From NCBI GenBank assembly GCA_019918135.1, contig WBZZ01000953.1, positions 51,001 through 115,000 of the forward strand: a stretch of DNA of 64,000 nucleotides. Reading direction: 5' to 3'. The notes beneath the pieces are model-generated. The model was not told where the DNA came from and did not search any database. It saw only the letters and a list, made by a program, of their open reading frames with translations. The translations under genes were made by a program, and so were the position numbers. Position 1 is the stretch's first letter. Each line of letters begins with the position of its first letter. Source of the DNA: Paulinella micropora (Eukaryota > Cercozoa > Imbricatea > Euglyphida > Paulinellidae). This document shows positions 9,434-18,435 of the stretch, one piece after another.

Positions 9434-9468
9434 GGGGGCCGTTCTGTGGCCGTCACAGAACGGCCCCC
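9434..9468. terminator. 15-bp perfect hairpin with a 5-nt loop
   Basis: GGGGGCCGTTCTGTG at 9434-9448, loop GCCGT, and the exact complement at 9454-9468, inside a G/C-tract gap. It lies about 100 bases upstream of the minus-strand gene starting at 9335. A terminator or a regulatory hairpin are both possible; no plus-strand gene ends nearby. Confidence 0.4.
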
Positions 9469-9566
9469 TCCCCCCGGTCGTCACTCTGTGTCTTTTCTGT
9501 GTGTAAAAAAAAGGCCACCCCCCCCCCCTCCCAACACCCCCGCCACACCACCCTCGGCCAAAAAGC

Positions 9567-9635
9567 TTAGATTCACCTGCAAGTGCTAAAAAAAATTAAA
9601 GAAAAAAATTTGGGGGGATCAGCGTGAAAATGGCG
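9567..9635. repeat. Copy B of the dispersed noncoding repeat
   Basis: Matches 8170-8235 in the same orientation: TGCAAGTG, an A-rich run, TTAAA, then GGGGATCAGCGTGAAA. It opens a one-kilobase noncoding stretch (9.57-10.55 kb) that also holds two hairpin elements. Confidence 0.55.
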
Positions 9636-9753
9636 TTTTGTTCTTACAAGATCCCCCCTGAATCCGGCAAATTTCGCGACAAGTGCGCCGGAAGTTACGG
9701 GTAACGGATTTTCTCCGACTTTTGCGGCACATAAAAAAAGAATTTTTTTCGCG

Positions 9754-9905
9754 AAGGACATTTCGGCAATTGAAAAAGAGACAAAAAAAAAATTCGGGAG
9801 ACGAGGGCGGGCGGGGAATTTTTTTGCACCTTTAATTTTTTCCCCGCCCGACAATCTCTCCCGAAAAATTTTCTCTAGCTAAATATTTATTGCCGAAATG
9901 TCCTT
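9754..9905. mobile_element. MITE-like hairpin element, copy 1 (152 bp)
   Basis: Terminal inverted repeats AAGGACATTTCGGCAAT (9754-9770) and its exact complement (9889-9905) enclose a second inverted pair: CGGGAGACGAGGGCGGGCGG against CCCCGCCCG...CTCCCG. The element has no coding capacity. A near-identical copy lies 132 bases to the right. The paired nested palindromes and the repetition indicate a small non-autonomous mobile element or a duplicated regulatory hairpin. Confidence 0.6.
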
Positions 9906-10036
9906 TGCAAAAAAATTTTTTTTTTATTGGTTTCGATTTTGTGGTGAATTTCGCGACACCTGTGAAAAACGCCGCAAATTGTGGACACTCCAGATAGACC
10001 GCAAATTGCGGCAACGCAATAAAATTTTTTTTAATG

Positions 10037-10189
10037 AAGGACATTTCGGCAATTGAAAAAGAGACAAAGAAAAATTTTCGGGAGACGAGGGCGGGCGGGG
10101 AATTTTTTTGCACCTTTAATTTTTTCCCCGCCCGCCGTCGGCTCCCGAAAAATTTTCTGTAGCTAAACATTTATTGCCGAAATGTCCTT
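10037..10189. mobile_element. MITE-like hairpin element, copy 2 (153 bp)
   Basis: It has the same 17-bp terminal inverted repeats (10037-10053 and 10173-10189) and the same internal GC-rich palindrome as copy 1, with a few substitutions. Flanks on both sides also share stretches such as GGTGAATTTCGCGACAC, so the duplicated unit is larger than the hairpin alone. Confidence 0.6.
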
Positions 10190-10578
10190 TGCAAAAAATT
10201 TTTTTTCATTGGTTTCATAATTCGGTGAATTTCGCGACACATGTGAAAAATGCCGGAGGATATGGACATTTTGCCATAGATTCGGTTTGCGGTGAATTCA
10301 CGACAAATGTGGAAAATGCCGCAAGTTACGAACACTTGTGTCTTGCCGCAATTGCGGCACGCGAAGATTTTTTTTTCTTTTTTGCGAAGGACGTTTTGGC
10401 CTTCCTTGAGAGGAGGGTGTGCGCATGTCGGGTGCCCCCGGCAGCGGGGTGTGGGGTGGGGGTCTCCCTTCTCTCTCCCTCTCTCACCACCCCCTCCCCC
10501 GCCTTCCTCCTCGCCGCCGGCCGCTGATGGTCGGTTTGCCGACTAACACCGCCCGGAACATGTCATTTTCTCAGCGCT
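10190..10578. other. Noncoding region upstream of the GT92 gene
   Basis: No gene is recognised. Degenerate relatives of the flanks of the two hairpin elements continue to about 10400 (recurring ACATGTGAAAAATGCCG-like words), followed by a CT-rich tract before the ATG at 10579. Confidence 0.45.
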
Positions 10579-11769
10579 ATGAGAGATCGGTGGAGTGCAC
10601 TAAATGGCCTGGCGGAGGACTCGAGGATGTTACTGGCTTGGCGCAGGAACCGGCTCTGCTGGGGCTGCCTAGGCGGTCTGTTGGTGGTTCTGCTTGTGTT
10701 GTTATACCTGGACCTCACGAGGAGCCGCCTGTTCCTCCCTGCTAAAACGTGCGACACACACCACCAGTTATTGGCCCTGGCGCTCATGAAGAACGAACGA
10801 CACATTGTGGTGGAGTGGCTGCTGAACCTACGGCTGCAAGGCTTTGATCACGTCATCCTGGTTGACAACAACAGCGACCGCGAGCCGCCCTGGCAACACC
10901 TGGCGCTTTTTCAGGCAGAGGGCTTCCTGACCTTAGCGTCCTCGCACTTAACGAACCGAGCGCCGGTGGACGTCCAGCACCTTGAGTACCATAAGTGGTA
11001 CTTTCTTAGGGGCTTTGATTACAAGTGGGTGATGACGTTGGATTTGGACGAATTCCCCTTTGCGGTAGGAAACGGTCCGGACGGCACAGTGGGGACAAGC
11101 GGGGGCTTTCGCACGCAGCTGTTGGGACAGCCCGCTCAGGTCTGCGCCGTCCGGGTTCCTAGGGTCCTCATGGGGGGGCACGGCTACGAGTGCGAGCCCA
11201 ACAGCGTGGTGCAGTCGTTTACGGGCAGGGTAGATGGCGCCTGGAACAACTACAAAACGGTGGCCAAGACTAGTTGCTCCCTGTCTTTGGCTGTGCACAA
11301 CGCCCTGCTCTGGCCCTGGATCTCCAGCGACCGGGTGATCAGTTACCCAGCCCCGGTCAACGTCAGCCTGGCCGGACTGTCTCTTGTTCACTACCACGAT
11401 CAGTCTATGCATTGGACTCAGGTGGAGCGCCCGGCGCGCGGCAGGGCCGACAAAGTGGCAGACACCGCTTGGTGGATGACGCCGTGGAATAACGGCACCC
11501 GGGACACGGAATGGAGCGCACCCGCAGAGCTCTTCCTACGTCTGGCCGGGGCTGTGTACCAGGACGTCGACACAAATGGAAACAACTCCCTGTACCTGAG
11601 CCCCTGGCGGAGCGCCAGTGTCGCAAAGGCCATCCGTGACACTCGGCTTTTGCAAGACAGCCCGGGCACAGGGTGGGCGGGCTCCGAGCTGGGCCGGCGC
11701 TGGTCGCTCTGCTGCTCGGATTACTGCTGGTCCTGTTGTACTGTTGTTCTCTCAGGCAGTGTGGGGTAG
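10579..11769 (+). CDS. GT92 (DUF23)-type glycosyltransferase, type II membrane protein
   Basis: A 396-residue product from ATG 10579. Residues 27-45 form a TM helix (GCLGGLLVVLLVLLYLDL). The catalytic part has LALMKNERHIVVEWLLNLRL near 68-87, DHVILVDNNSD near 90-100 and WVMTLDLDEFPF near 150-161. The DLD is the metal-binding DxD. Late His residues (LVHYHDQSMHW) fit the fold. GT92 enzymes add galactose or similar sugars to glycans in the Golgi; substrate unknown. The last 30 or so residues are odd. A neighbouring frame from about 11690 gives PALVALLLGLLLVLLYCCSL, a strong TM helix, ending at a stop at 11810. An indel near 11640-11700 may therefore have changed the C-terminus. Confidence 0.75.
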   Translation: MRDRWSALNGLAEDSRMLLAWRRNRLCWGCLGGLLVVLLVLLYLDLTRSRLFLPAKTCDTHHQLLALALMKNERHIVVEWLLNLRLQGFDHVILVDNNSDREPPWQHLALFQAEGFLTLASSHLTNRAPVDVQHLEYHKWYFLRGFDYKWVMTLDLDEFPFAVGNGPDGTVGTSGGFRTQLLGQPAQVCAVRVPRVLMGGHGYECEPNSVVQSFTGRVDGAWNNYKTVAKTSCSLSLAVHNALLWPWISSDRVISYPAPVNVSLAGLSLVHYHDQSMHWTQVERPARGRADKVADTAWWMTPWNNGTRDTEWSAPAELFLRLAGAVYQDVDTNGNNSLYLSPWRSASVAKAIRDTRLLQDSPGTGWAGSELGRRWSLCCSDYCWSCCTVVLSGSVG

Positions 11770-11810
11770 GGGTTGGATACGCAGTCATTTCAAGCCGGGA
11801 AATTATTTAA

Positions 11811-12120
11811 GGATATTATCAGTAAAAAAACTTAAATTTCGCGGGCGAATACCGGCGGGCGGGGAGAATTTCTTTGTTTTGTTATTGTTTTTTTTTAATT
11901 TTTTTTTCAAAAAAAATAGCTCTGTCGGTTTACAAAAAAAATAGCTAGCGCGGGGCTTGGAGGGATACAGCCCCTCCCCACCACTACGTTAGCTTTGGCA
12001 CACCAAGGTCGGAGTACAGGAAGTCCGCTGGCGTAAAGACGTGGTATGCTAGAAACCAGTTCGTGACTGTACTTATGGCCTTGTTAGAGAACCTAGCAGC
12101 AGAACAGAAAACAAAAAAGA
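11811..12120. other. Noncoding region
   Basis: No gene is seen. It holds AT-rich homopolymers and a duplicated AAAAAAAATAGCT word near 11910-11946. Confidence 0.4.
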
Positions 12121-12129
12121 TCTTGGCTT

Positions 12130-12290
12130 GGAGGGACAGAGGAATTTACCATCCCAGCGTGTGCCTTGGCAGGCACGGCCGGTAGCGAGAATCGGTCATT
12201 TCCTGATGGAAACGGTAGATTTGGCTTGGCGCTAAGTTTGTGGCAGCCACGAAAGAGCCCTCCTGAGCCAACACGAGCTAGACACGTGCA
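12130..12290 (-). pseudogene. Inverted fragment of the neighbouring GT31 C-terminal region
   Basis: Read on the minus strand, this stretch encodes EGSFVAATNLAPSQIYRFHQ followed by EMTDSRYRPCLPRHTLGW and a stop. It aligns with the plus-strand sequence at about 13530-13655 (ITDLSVEDMARVQREM, then WPCLPRHTLLG). I see no start or upstream domain. It is a remnant of a second, oppositely oriented GT31-like gene. Confidence 0.55.
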
Positions 12291-12411
12291 GCGTGGCCCC
12301 CTCCCTCCCCATAAGGGGAAATGATGGGGGGGCCGGCGCTGAAAAAGGGGGGTGACATTTGCCTTAATGATAGTCTGGTATCCAAAAAAAAAAGAAATCT
12401 TTTCTGTTCAG

Positions 12412-14063
12412 ATGGGAGGCCAGAAGCAGACAGGACGCCGCCTCATGCATCAGATTTTGGGGCTTCTGGCGGGCTGTTGGGCGCTGCTGGAAATCCTGGG
12501 CCTAGCGCTAGCGCGCCCCGCGCCGTACGGGGTGCCATCTTTGATCGTGATCTACAGCGCGCCGATGCACTTTGAGCGGCGCCTGGCCGTCCGCCGGACG
12601 TGGTGCTCTGCCGCCAGCCTGCTGCCCAGCGGCTCGAGGTGCGTGTTCTTGCTCGGCCGCGCGGGGTCCGAGGCGCAGCTGGCACAGGTTTCACAAGTCC
12701 ACCGGGGCTTTCCCCCGGCCCTCGCCGAATGTGCCGTCCACTCCTATGTGTTGTGACAGGAAAACCAGCTGTTCGGCGACTTGGTGCTGGACGACACTTT
12801 TGTGGATACGTACCAGCATTTGCCTTTCAAGCTTCTGAGCATGCTGGTCGGTTCGCAGCGGTGGCGCCGTCCCAGCGAGTTGTGTCTAATCAAGGCTGAC
12901 GATGACGAATACCTTGACACGCGCGCGTTGTCTGAGATATGGTTGGCCTTCTCTGGTTTTTTTGCCGTTCTTTTTTTTTCTTGGTGCTGTGTGCGACGAC
13001 GCCCAAAACGAGAGAGTGCCTGGTATTTTTTTGTTTTTGTGTGTTTGTTGTTTGGAGAAGCAGACGAGCACGCGCCGACGAGGTTGTGGGCAAAATCGCA
13101 ATGTTCCATCGGGACAAGCGTGGTAAACCCTTGCGCGGGCGCTGCTACGACCAGTCCGCGGATGATACCTACTTCGAATACTTTCCTTTGGGTGGGGTCT
13201 ATGTGCTGCCCTTTTCGGCCGTGGAGGCGCTGGACCTGGTCACGCTACGGTGCCCCGCAGAATTCACTGCTGAGGATATCATGCTATCTTACCTCGCCAA
13301 GCTCGCAGGGTTGCGCTTGTTGGCTATGCAACACCTGTCTCGTCCTATCCTTCATTCTCACTCTCCCCCCTCTCTGTCCTTGTTTTCTTTTTTTTTGTTC
13401 TCCAGTCCCTTGAAGCCAGGACCTTGGCCTCGTCCGCGCACTAAGAATTCTATTCTTCTGTTGTTTTTGGGCCTTGGTTTTGCTGTAGATTTGTGGGGAC
13501 GCGACACACTAGCAACGCATCCTCGTGCTGGCTGCGCCGGGGTGCTGCAATAGCTATTACTGACCTGTCGGTGGAGGACATGGCAAGGGTCCAACGAGAA
13601 ATGGCTTTTACTTTCTACTGGCCCTGCCTGCCCAGGCACACTTTGCTAGGGTCATCAGCTTACAACTCCCTTGCCACGTCGCACCTTTTCGGTGTGATTG
13701 TTTGTGTTTTGTAGTTTGTACAAGAGCGCAGAGACTAGGTGGCTCAACTGGCACCTGTCGTAGAACGGCGACGAGAATGTATAAGCTGCAGCACGAACGC
13801 TTCGTTTGTCCACCAGGCAAGGTCCTTTTGGCTAACGACATTCCTCCGAGGTTTAGAAACGTAGCGGCCCGTTGTGCCCCGGACGGCTCCTACGCACGGG
13901 CCTTAATTTTGCTTACAATAAAAAAACTCAACGGGGCTCCCTTGCGCTCAAAGCCGCTCCCTCCCTCCCTCCTTTTCTTTTTTTTCTTCTGTTTCCAGAC
14001 GATGTGGTGTGGGGCCTCTAGAGACTGTTCGCGTGTTCTGTCCTCCGTCTGTACGAATCTCTA
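12412..14063 (+). pseudogene. GT31 (beta-1,3-galactosyltransferase-like) gene, interrupted
   Basis: The pieces read in order as a GT31 enzyme. From ATG 12412 there is a signal-anchor (LGLLAGCWALLEILGLALA), then SLIVIYSAPMHFERRLAVRRTW (family motif R-x-R-TW). Next, LFGDLVLDDTFVDTYQHLPFK and LCLIKADDDEYLD (the DDD metal site) run to about 12930. After a gap of about 120 bases with no sense come GRCYDQSADDTYFEYFPLGGVYVLPF and FTAEDIMLSYLAKLAG (the family's ED-V region, 13130-13320). Later pieces lie at 13530-13660 and 13730-13900. An in-frame TGA at 12754-12756 splits the first two motifs. The gaps may be introns (one pyrimidine-rich TTTCCAG acceptor at 13998) or decay. The product would be a Golgi galactosyltransferase. 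Confidence 0.6.
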
Positions 14064-14118
14064 AATTTTCAGAATCAATCCGTTTATATCTTTTTTTTAA
14101 TAACAATTCCGAACGTCT

Positions 14119-14125
14119 GTGCTAG

Positions 14126-14163
<38 letters not shown>
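14119..14163. repeat. (CTA)n microsatellite
   Basis: About 13 perfect CTA triplets, next to the GT31 remnant's 3' end. Confidence 0.9.
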
Positions 14164-14355
14164 GGCTTTGTCAAGCCAGCCAGGCTCGTGGATCACGCAA
14201 TAGAGATTATCGTCCAGTGCTTGTGCACAGCAGCCGTCCTGCCTGCAGATGGGCAGCGAGGGCCGCGTCTTGCCAAAAAGAGCCCCGACATAAACGAGAG
14301 CAGCTCCTCCTCCTCGCCTCCTACTGAACCAGACGCTCCTGTCTAACAAAACCAA
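14161..14355 (-). CDS. Possible small zinc-binding ORF
   Basis: A 64-codon frame whose C-terminal half reads ICRQDGCCAQALDDNLYCVIHE. The C-x4-C ... C-x2-H spacing resembles WRKY19-type short zinc fingers. No neighbour or promoter supports it, and the N-terminal part looks like noise. It could be a leftover exon of a longer protein. Confidence 0.25.
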
Positions 14356-15050
14356 AGTACATATTGTGCGCCTAGGTATGACGACAAGCAGTCATTCATT
14401 TCGCCCGCGAAGAGGGATAGGGGGGGGGGGGGGGGAGAAACCTGTTCTTGCGCAGACATCCCCCAATGTCAAAATGTTTTTAAGCTGACAGGCTGTTTCA
14501 GCCTTTACTTTGTACAGGCTTCTTCGGGACGCACACCAACACACACACACATTCATAAGCGCGCATACACAGACAAATTCACACACAGACAAACACACAC
14601 AAACACAAATTCACACACAGACACACACACAAACACAAATCACACACAGAAACACACAAACACAAATTCACACACAGACACACACACAAACACGCACACA
14701 CACGAACACACACAACAGACACACACGCACACAACACACACAGACAGACACACACACACACGCACACACACAGACACACACAAACACACGCACACACACA
14801 CATATCATAAGCGCACGCACACACACACAAACCTAACCACAAACAGACAATCACACAACACAGACATCACACAGACAATCACACACAGACAAACACAGAC
14901 ACACACACAAATTTCATTGACACACATACACACATACAAACACACACATGCACACACGTTCGAAAACTCCATTGACACACAGGGTGTACCTTTGATCAAC
15001 AAGAGACTCTGGGGTGGCCAACTTGCAGAGAGAGGTTGGCCGACATCATT
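14356..15050. repeat. Noncoding; G run and (CA)n microsatellite
   Basis: A G run at 14420-14436 is followed by nearly continuous CA-rich sequence from 14527 to about 14985. ORFs through it are His/Thr or Cys/Val low-complexity translations and are not genes. Confidence 0.85.
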
Positions 15051-15052
15051 GA

Positions 15053-15410
15053 GCTCAATGTTGGCTCAATGTTGCCACTTGACAGCATTGGGCAAACCAA
15101 TTCTGCAGCAACATTGGGTTTGCCCAATGCTGCCAACATTGGGTTTGCCCAATGATTTCGGCATCGCAGGCCCCCCTTCGATTACAGCACATTGAGCAAA
15201 ACCAATGTTGGCAACATTGGGGTTGCGCAATTCTGCCAACATTGGGTTTGCCCAATGATTTCGGCATCGCAGGCCCTCCCCTCGATTACAGCCCATTGGG
15301 CGAATCCAATGCTGCCAACATTGGGTTTGCGCAATGGCGAGCCCATTGTGCACACCCCGGATTGGCCACCTCTGCCGCAACCAATGTTGACAGCATTGAG
15401 CAAAGCCAAA
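15053..15410. repeat. Minisatellite built from CCAATGTTGG-type palindromes
   Basis: Words such as CAACATTGGGTTTGCCCAATG recur many times in both orientations. A longer unit (GCCAACATTGGG... to ...TCGATTACAGC) repeats with a period of about 106 bases at 15130 and 15236. The repeat can form multiple small hairpins. A related word appears at about 19119. Confidence 0.7.
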
Positions 15411-15625
15411 AGACTGGAGAGGGGGGGGCTCTGCATAGAGCCTTTAGTTGCCTTTACTAGAACGGGGAGAGGGTTGCAGCGGGGGAAAAAGTGTAGGTAA
15501 GGTTTTTTTTCGCAGACAAACAACACACACACAGACACACGCGTACACAGTCAACTCTCCTTTTTTTACACACAAACACACGCAAATTCACACACGTACA
15601 CGTGGCTGAGAGCGAACAAGAACGG

Positions 15626-15790
15626 TCAGAGCTGGCCGTGCTTGCTCTTCCAGTGTGCATTCTGGCACTCCCGGCCGCAGTACGTAGAGGCAACGGGCAC
15701 ACTTGCGGAAACGTACCTCTGCCGGCGGCGGCGGCTGCTTTTGCAGTGGGCAATCATCGTTATAACAATTGTCGCGTGCCTGTGACAACG
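15626..15790 (-). pseudogene. MYND-finger gene fragment with two lesions
   Basis: RDNCYNDDCPLQ and EVRFRKCARCLY match the intact MYND protein at 18436-19035. A 5-base deletion then shifts the frame (CTCTACG-TACTGC against CTCTATGCTACGTACTGC). The other frame resumes YCGRECQNAHWKSKHGQL and ends in TGA where the intact gene has the last zinc Cys (TGC). It is clearly a dead duplicate of the later gene. The upstream end fades near 15790. Confidence 0.75.
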
Positions 15791-16070
15791 AGCAAAAACA
15801 AAAAAAAAGCAATTTCTGAATGTATTGTCGACTGCCTTTTCTTTCCTCCCGAAAGAAATTTCTTGAGTGCATTCGTGTGTGTGTGAGTGAGTGATTCTTT
15901 ATGATCTCGTGTGATTATCTGTGTCTCCCTCTCGAGCATTGCGCTGCCCTTTGTCAGCATGGAGTTAACTTCTTTGAAAAAAAAAGTGTAGAGGGAGCAA
16001 GGGAATTGTTGTGCACTGCTCACCTCTCTCTCCTGTCTTCTTGAACAGCGGGGCCAAAGATGTCAGCACC
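15791..16070. other. Noncoding spacer
   Basis: Nothing is recognised. It holds short GT/GA-rich stretches before the small ORF at 16071. Confidence 0.4.
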
Positions 16071-16349
16071 ATGAGCACTACCGCCGCCACCACGGCCCAG
16101 GCCGACCAGACAGAACGCAGGCCCGACCCTTCCCCAACCTCTTCTCCGTTGCGCAAGAAGGCGCGCCTGCAATCTCCGCCGACCGCTTGCAGGCCTGTGC
16201 TGGCGGAAGAAGACCTGGTCCTGATTACGCGTGGGAACGACACGGTTGCCTTCTGTGCCCCAGCGCCGCCGCCGTCGGGCCTGTTGGAAAAAATCCGCCT
16301 AGACAGAAGCCAAGGTCGAGGCCTTAGGCCAAAGAGTTCAAGAGGTTAG
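16071..16349 (+). CDS. Small Ser/Pro-rich protein, possibly frameshifted
   Basis: A 92-residue frame from ATG 16071: a Thr/Ala- and Pro-rich N-terminus with a basic patch (LRKKARLQ), then a short folded-looking stretch (EEDLVLITRGNDTVAFCAP). After LLEKIRLDR the frame turns into RSQGRGLRPKSSRG. The +1 frame reads AKVEALGQRVQEVSAYKMSK to a stop near 16373, a more natural amphipathic helix. An indel near 16305 is likely. Family and function are unknown. Confidence 0.4.
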   Translation: MSTTAATTAQADQTERRPDPSPTSSPLRKKARLQSPPTACRPVLAEEDLVLITRGNDTVAFCAPAPPPSGLLEKIRLDRSQGRGLRPKSSRG

Positions 16350-16681
16350 CGCGTACAAAATGTCAAAGCTTTAGTAAAAAAAACATGTCGTTTACTTCTC
16401 TTAATAAATACAAGGTTGCCAAAGCATGGGTTACGACAGGCAGCCTCCGAGTAGCAACAGCGCTAGCGTGTGTATTCAGCCAACCCCCCCCCCCCCCCCG
16501 CCCTGCTGTCGCCAGTCTGTCTGTGCCGGGGCTCTTTTGTTCCACGGGGGGCCCTCTCCCGCCCGTGCCTTGGCAAGTGGGGGAGAATGCACTGGCACCG
16601 GCCACACTCCCCCCCTCGCCAGAAAAAAACAATCTCCGGCAGGCGGGCTTTTTTTTGCCAAAAAAGAAGTCTTGCCACGCC

Positions 16682-18361
16682 ATGCACCAGGCAAGAAAGA
16701 AACGTGGTAGCCGCCACCGCCGCGCGGCGGGACAGTGGGCGCTACTTGAACGGGCGGCCCGCCAACCAGCTTGGTTTCCCGGGCTGTTCGAGCTGTGCCT
16801 GGCCCAAGACACCACGGCCGACGCGCGGGTCTTGGTGCGGGCCGGGCTGCAGTTCTTTGAGCAACACCCGCCGCCGCGCCCGCCGGCGCGCCCGCGGTTC
16901 GAGAGTCTCCTGCGGCTGGTGGCGAACCAACCCTGGCACGACGACCTCGACACGCTCCGCCGCGTCGTGGTGCTGCTGGAGGGCGGGCATTTGCAGTGGG
17001 TAGACATCGGCGCCAGGGCCAGGCTGCTGGCGCACGACCTGCCGAACGCCGACTTCAACGCGTTGTTCGACCGCGACCCCGTGTGTGTTCTGACCTTAGC
17101 ACATGACAATCGCGAGCTCAGGCAACGTTGCCGGCTCGCCAGCGCGCACCGACAGGCAGTCCACGACGTGCTGAACTATTTCGAGCGAACCTTGCGCTGG
17201 GCGCTCGAGTGGCCCGGCGCCGGCGAGCCGTTGGTGCCCTGCCGGCGCTGGCCCGTGCTGGGCGCCAATGTATCTGCCGGGCGCTGTTACGTCGCGACCG
17301 GGCGCTGGTCCATAGCTAGGCTGCACTGGCTGGCGCTGGGACTCTCGACGTTGGCGACTAGGCAGGACAGACTCGGCGGCGTGGGGCTACCATCGGCGGC
17401 CGCCGCGTTCGCCTGGAGCTACGCGGCCGCCCGCACACACTACGCCTTTGCCGGCTGCGACGTCGACACCAGCGCCCCGCTGACCCTGCACTATGTGCCG
17501 GCTCGGTGGCCGCGCGTGCTGGGCTGGGACGATGCCATCGTTGTCGCACCCGATCACGCCTGGGTGCTGCGGTGGTGGCTGCGCGCCATAGGCGACGTAG
17601 GGCGGTTCGATTGGCAGCGCAACGTGGGCTTCAGGAACGGCCGCGTGTTCTTCGGGCTGGGCTTGCTGGCGTCGTGGGACCCACGTTTGGGCACCGGCAT
17701 CGGCGCCAGCGGCAACGTTGTGCTGCGGAAGCTGCACGAGTTCCGGTACGGACATGCCCGGCCGTTCGCCAAGTTGTGCCCGCGCAGGATCCTTTGGGAT
17801 CTCGACGAGGCGACGACCACTCTTACATCTGAGGACCTAAGACAGTACAGCACGTTCCTCGTCAGCCGGCGCTCGGTCGACACGCGTTTACACTGCGTAG
17901 TCTGGTTCGCGAATGCCGGCCGCTGGCACTACTACAACCCCGACAGGCCCGCTACGCTGTTCGAGCGCGGCTGTCTGGCCGAGACACTGAACGGTTGTCT
18001 GTCTGTTCGGCCGCAGGTTCAGGCAGAAGATGCGGGGGGCACGCCCGACCAGGACGGCAGCGAGCGCAGCTGCTTCTTGCTGTCGTTGGCCCGGGCGCTG
18101 ATGGTCGCGCACAGCCACGACCCCGGGGACCTGTCGTACAACAGACGAATCGGTCACCCCTGGCTGCTCATAATGTCTTGTATCTGGCGGGGCCTGCTGC
18201 TGAAGGACGAGGAGAGGGCCCTGTGGCTGACGAACGGGCCTACCCGCGCTGAAATGTTACAGAGGCTGTTCGCGCCCCTGGACTGCCGCGCACCTGACTT
18301 CAAAGGGCTGGGCGCGCGGGTGAGAGACTGTTCCGGCAGGAATGGGGCGGTAGTAGAGTGA
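16682..18361 (+). CDS. Large protein of unknown family; C-terminus may be a cysteine-protease-like fold
   Basis: A 559-residue product from Met 16682. The open frame extends up to 16385 through poly-C-encoded Pro, which I treat as leader. The body is rich in Arg, Trp and Leu and has no TM helix. Near residues 400-470 the order His (RLHCVVWFANAGRWHYYNPD), Asn/Asp (YYNPDR), then Gln/Asp-rich sequence and a Cys at the start of a helix (RSCFLLSLARALMV) recalls the His-Asp-Gln-Cys layout of Ulp1/adenain peptidases. That match is only by eye and the GCG-type context is missing. If real, it could process SUMO-like or viral precursor proteins. Otherwise it is an orphan. It converges with the MYND gene 74 bases away. 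Confidence 0.55.
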   Translation: MHQARKKRGSRHRRAAGQWALLERAARQPAWFPGLFELCLAQDTTADARVLVRAGLQFFEQHPPPRPPARPRFESLLRLVANQPWHDDLDTLRRVVVLLEGGHLQWVDIGARARLLAHDLPNADFNALFDRDPVCVLTLAHDNRELRQRCRLASAHRQAVHDVLNYFERTLRWALEWPGAGEPLVPCRRWPVLGANVSAGRCYVATGRWSIARLHWLALGLSTLATRQDRLGGVGLPSAAAAFAWSYAAARTHYAFAGCDVDTSAPLTLHYVPARWPRVLGWDDAIVVAPDHAWVLRWWLRAIGDVGRFDWQRNVGFRNGRVFFGLGLLASWDPRLGTGIGASGNVVLRKLHEFRYGHARPFAKLCPRRILWDLDEATTTLTSEDLRQYSTFLVSRRSVDTRLHCVVWFANAGRWHYYNPDRPATLFERGCLAETLNGCLSVRPQVQAEDAGGTPDQDGSERSCFLLSLARALMVAHSHDPGDLSYNRRIGHPWLLIMSCIWRGLLLKDEERALWLTNGPTRAEMLQRLFAPLDCRAPDFKGLGARVRDCSGRNGAVVE

Positions 18362-18435
18362 CGAGCCCGACTTTTTTAAAATCTTCATGTGAATGCAGCG
18401 AGTTCGTTTGTTTAATAACAAAAAAAGGCGTCTGT

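Noticed and set aside
1276-12760. Alternative genetic code explaining the in-frame TAA (1549) and TGA (12754)
   Set aside because: TAA, TAG and TGA all serve as normal terminators of intact genes in the block, so mutation or sequence error is simpler.
14510-15000. ORFs encoding His/Thr or Cys/Val runs
   Set aside because: Direct translations of the CA microsatellite.
16385-16681. The 99 residues upstream of Met 16682 as part of the protein
   Set aside because: They are coded by a poly-C tract and an A-rich leader and give Pro runs and a KKK stretch with no fold-like pattern.
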